From contig JBKBSO010000011.1 of NCBI GenBank assembly GCA_046291695.1, positions 62,001 through 126,000 on the forward strand: DNA of 64,000 bases, given 5' to 3'. Source of the DNA: PNNG01 sp046291695. Its GTDB lineage: Bacteria; Bacteroidota; Bacteroidia; UBA7662. The translations under genes were made by a program, and so were the position numbers. The notes beneath the pieces were generated by a model that saw only the letters and a list, made by a program, of their open reading frames with translations, was not told the DNA's origin and did not search any database. Below are positions 63,701 to 64,000 of the stretch, one piece after another (the stretch's first letter is position 1; each line of letters begins with the position of its first letter).

Positions 63701-64000
63701 GGGCTCCAGGAGCTGATCTGGGTGGTTACGTATTAGAACAATGGAACGCCTCTGGATTAGCTGGTACGCATACCTTCCCAAGCGGAACACTTATTGGCCC
63801 GAACGGAACTGCGGTTGTTGCTGTAGGCCAATTGGGCAGTAGCGTTCCTAGCCCGGCTGATTTTTATTATCACGGCAATGGCACTTTCACAAGCACATGG
63901 GGTTCTACCACACCAGTAGGTCGAATAATTAAAGACTCCTTAGGCAACATTATAGATGCTGTAGTATACGGAAACTTTACATTTGATTCTACATCGGGTG
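60790..64000 (+). CDS. Secreted beta-helix surface protein (3' end beyond the window)
   Basis: About 1070 residues are present, with the frame open to the last base. ATG 60790 (or 60802) opens a long, basic N-terminal region of about 30 residues before the hydrophobic core SALLSLMLIGGLAVNSQAQ. Seen in order: a beta-rich domain (about 50-220), an Ig-like module (GTTTVGDSLLCPGTSTTA ... SNTWYRCEVTCSG, about 230-310), a right-handed beta-helix preceded by FTDLAMALNTIGCVGISGPV (about 335-760), a beta segment (about 795-910) and a lamin-tail-like domain (EPFITEICHF ... VGRIIKDSLGNIIDAVVYG, about 935 onward). The type IX sorting domain would lie outside. The beta-helix entry resembles the first one of the 45018-50969 protein. 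Confidence 0.85.
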   Translation, partial: MQIFMKTAWRTLSSTNTQGIKKQFSSVWHSALLSLMLIGGLAVNSQAQIVLNTATGTNYTGGNGVTGNSAVTFVIENTDSIAYLITNIDVFWQTANSNTLVELWSSTTDISGLPSIAAPAWTSVATGGPIAVPTNDYYPTFTNLSIIVPANSVTRYAVQSSTGIRYSGASPVPAPSTFTVGGLSLHSGDHQINSQNIGYGGSFTNPANNPRWFTGSVTLIPAVPCTAPPIAGTTTVGDSLLCPGTSTTASLSGASFGTGQTFQWQSSSDNVTWTNITGETAPSTIVTPSSNTWYRCEVTCSGQSSFSTPQLVTILGPAFSGIITVDPNLPLSATNFTDLAMALNTIGCVGISGPVTINVAAGSGPYNGQVIAGAVSGASATNTITVNGNGAVLEFLSTNGNERATLKLDASSYWSFNNLTIRALGSGTGEFGYCVQLMNESNFVSFDNCRFESSTVSTSTSFAGIVGSNSPTAATTIGLSASHFRVTNSTFIGGYYGIALNGPSAAPFSDSNVIENNVFEDFYLYGAYLRGLNNSSFSNNDISRITQTSLSSFYGFALFGDFTGSVFNANKIHDNATAGSTTSLAYPIYGSAASADATNPFIISNNAVYNINSNGTQYGIYFIGVSDNYRIYHNSIILDHLGHTGSSNIANFYTTSNYSNIELRNNIFYIDNGSSGNQYHIWSSNTSAVPSVSDNNVFWNQSPGGTKVTARLGITNHLSLADWQLVNTNAFDQNSVAANPVFTNTANGDITPLSTAVDNIGAAVGITTDLNGNTRSTTTPDAGAIEFTAVASDLALIGAILERDLCYSSNDTATIWVQNVLGSSLNFATDTLILSWSVTGPFNSSGNLTVNNGTLNPGDTLILRFGGVNMNGPGTYSLSAHIAPNGFNLVASNDSISDITLEIRKLINAIPASATIIDTASVAVSQASSRLMPAAGEPFITEICHFKTGTGAPVNGWPSYLIADDYIEITWAPGADLGGYVLEQWNASGLAGTHTFPSGTLIGPNGTAVVAVGQLGSSVPSPADFYYHGNGTFTSTWGSTTPVGRIIKDSLGNIIDAVVYGNFTFDSTSG

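Noticed and set aside
1..64000. tRNA, rRNA, CRISPR array, insertion sequence, prophage
   Set aside because: All gaps over 70 bp were read on both strands; no cloverleaf-like sequence, spaced direct repeats, transposase or terminal inverted repeats were recognised.

Overview
The window is a piece of chromosome from a member of the Bacteroidota (Flavobacteriales/Cryomorphaceae-like by gene content, but not resolvable to genus from sequence reading). The evidence is: at least five proteins with type IX secretion (T9SS) C-terminal sorting signals, four of type A (YPNP) and one of gliding-motility/type B kind; promoters of the TTTG / TAnnTTTG class; almost no Shine-Dalgarno sequences; and several gene sets usual in this phylum (miaB - sigma-54 activator - lptE - TPR - secG; serC - serA - DUF1015; sdhC-sdhA-sdhB; PIG-L deacetylase - small membrane protein - Na+ symporter). 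I see no rRNA, tRNA, CRISPR, prophage or insertion sequence.

Layout. 1-731 holds the 5' part of dnaA, cut by the window edge. 1079-3228 is a three-gene operon encoding a 5'-nucleotidase split into two polypeptides. 3306-6266 runs rightward: an A-type Fe-S carrier, a CtlX-like amidinohydrolase, a cryptochrome/photolyase and a 49-residue DUF2256 zinc protein overlapping the photolyase stop. 6258-13253 is mostly leftward: a large hybrid histidine kinase, alkaline phosphatase, two convergent Nudix hydrolases, a DUF4412 protein and a histone-deacetylase-family enzyme. 13325-18895 runs rightward: an odd lipoprotein, an AbgT transporter, a YceI protein and a TPR hybrid kinase. 18892-26323 runs leftward: DUF2461, riboflavin synthase, a T9SS type B protein and the succinate dehydrogenase operon.

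26719-32062 is the most unusual locus. A short start ORF is separated from a 1526-residue T9SS surface protein (alpha/beta-hydrolase motif, beta-helix, type A sorting domain) by a C14 tract fused to (CA)6. In this sequence the two parts are out of frame by one base, so the gene reads as a phase-variable surface protein caught in the OFF state, or alternatively as a sequencing or assembly length error. It is followed by a lipoprotein gene whose 5' end seems partly duplicated downstream.

32458-39958 holds groL/groS (leftward), a divergent unknown gene with an unusually strong ribosome binding site, and the miaB-secG operon. 40086-43075 has two tandem Omp28-like T9SS cargo proteins with CxxC thioredoxin-like motifs. 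43182-44945 is a long-chain acyl-CoA ligase. 45018-50969 is a giant 1983-residue beta-helix surface protein. 51106-57211 is a leftward group: plsC, DUF2911, PIG-L deacetylase, a 52-residue membrane protein and a sodium:solute symporter, the last three overlapping by 4 nt. 57378-60604 is the serine operon serC-serA-DUF1015, the last with a DGHHR motif suggesting a ParB/SerK-like fold. 60790-64000 is the 5' part of a second beta-helix surface protein, cut by the window end.

Housekeeping (replication start, chaperonin, tRNA modification, secretion and LPS assembly, TCA cycle, serine and riboflavin synthesis) is thus mixed with secreted surface proteins. The surface proteins are where variation is most likely.
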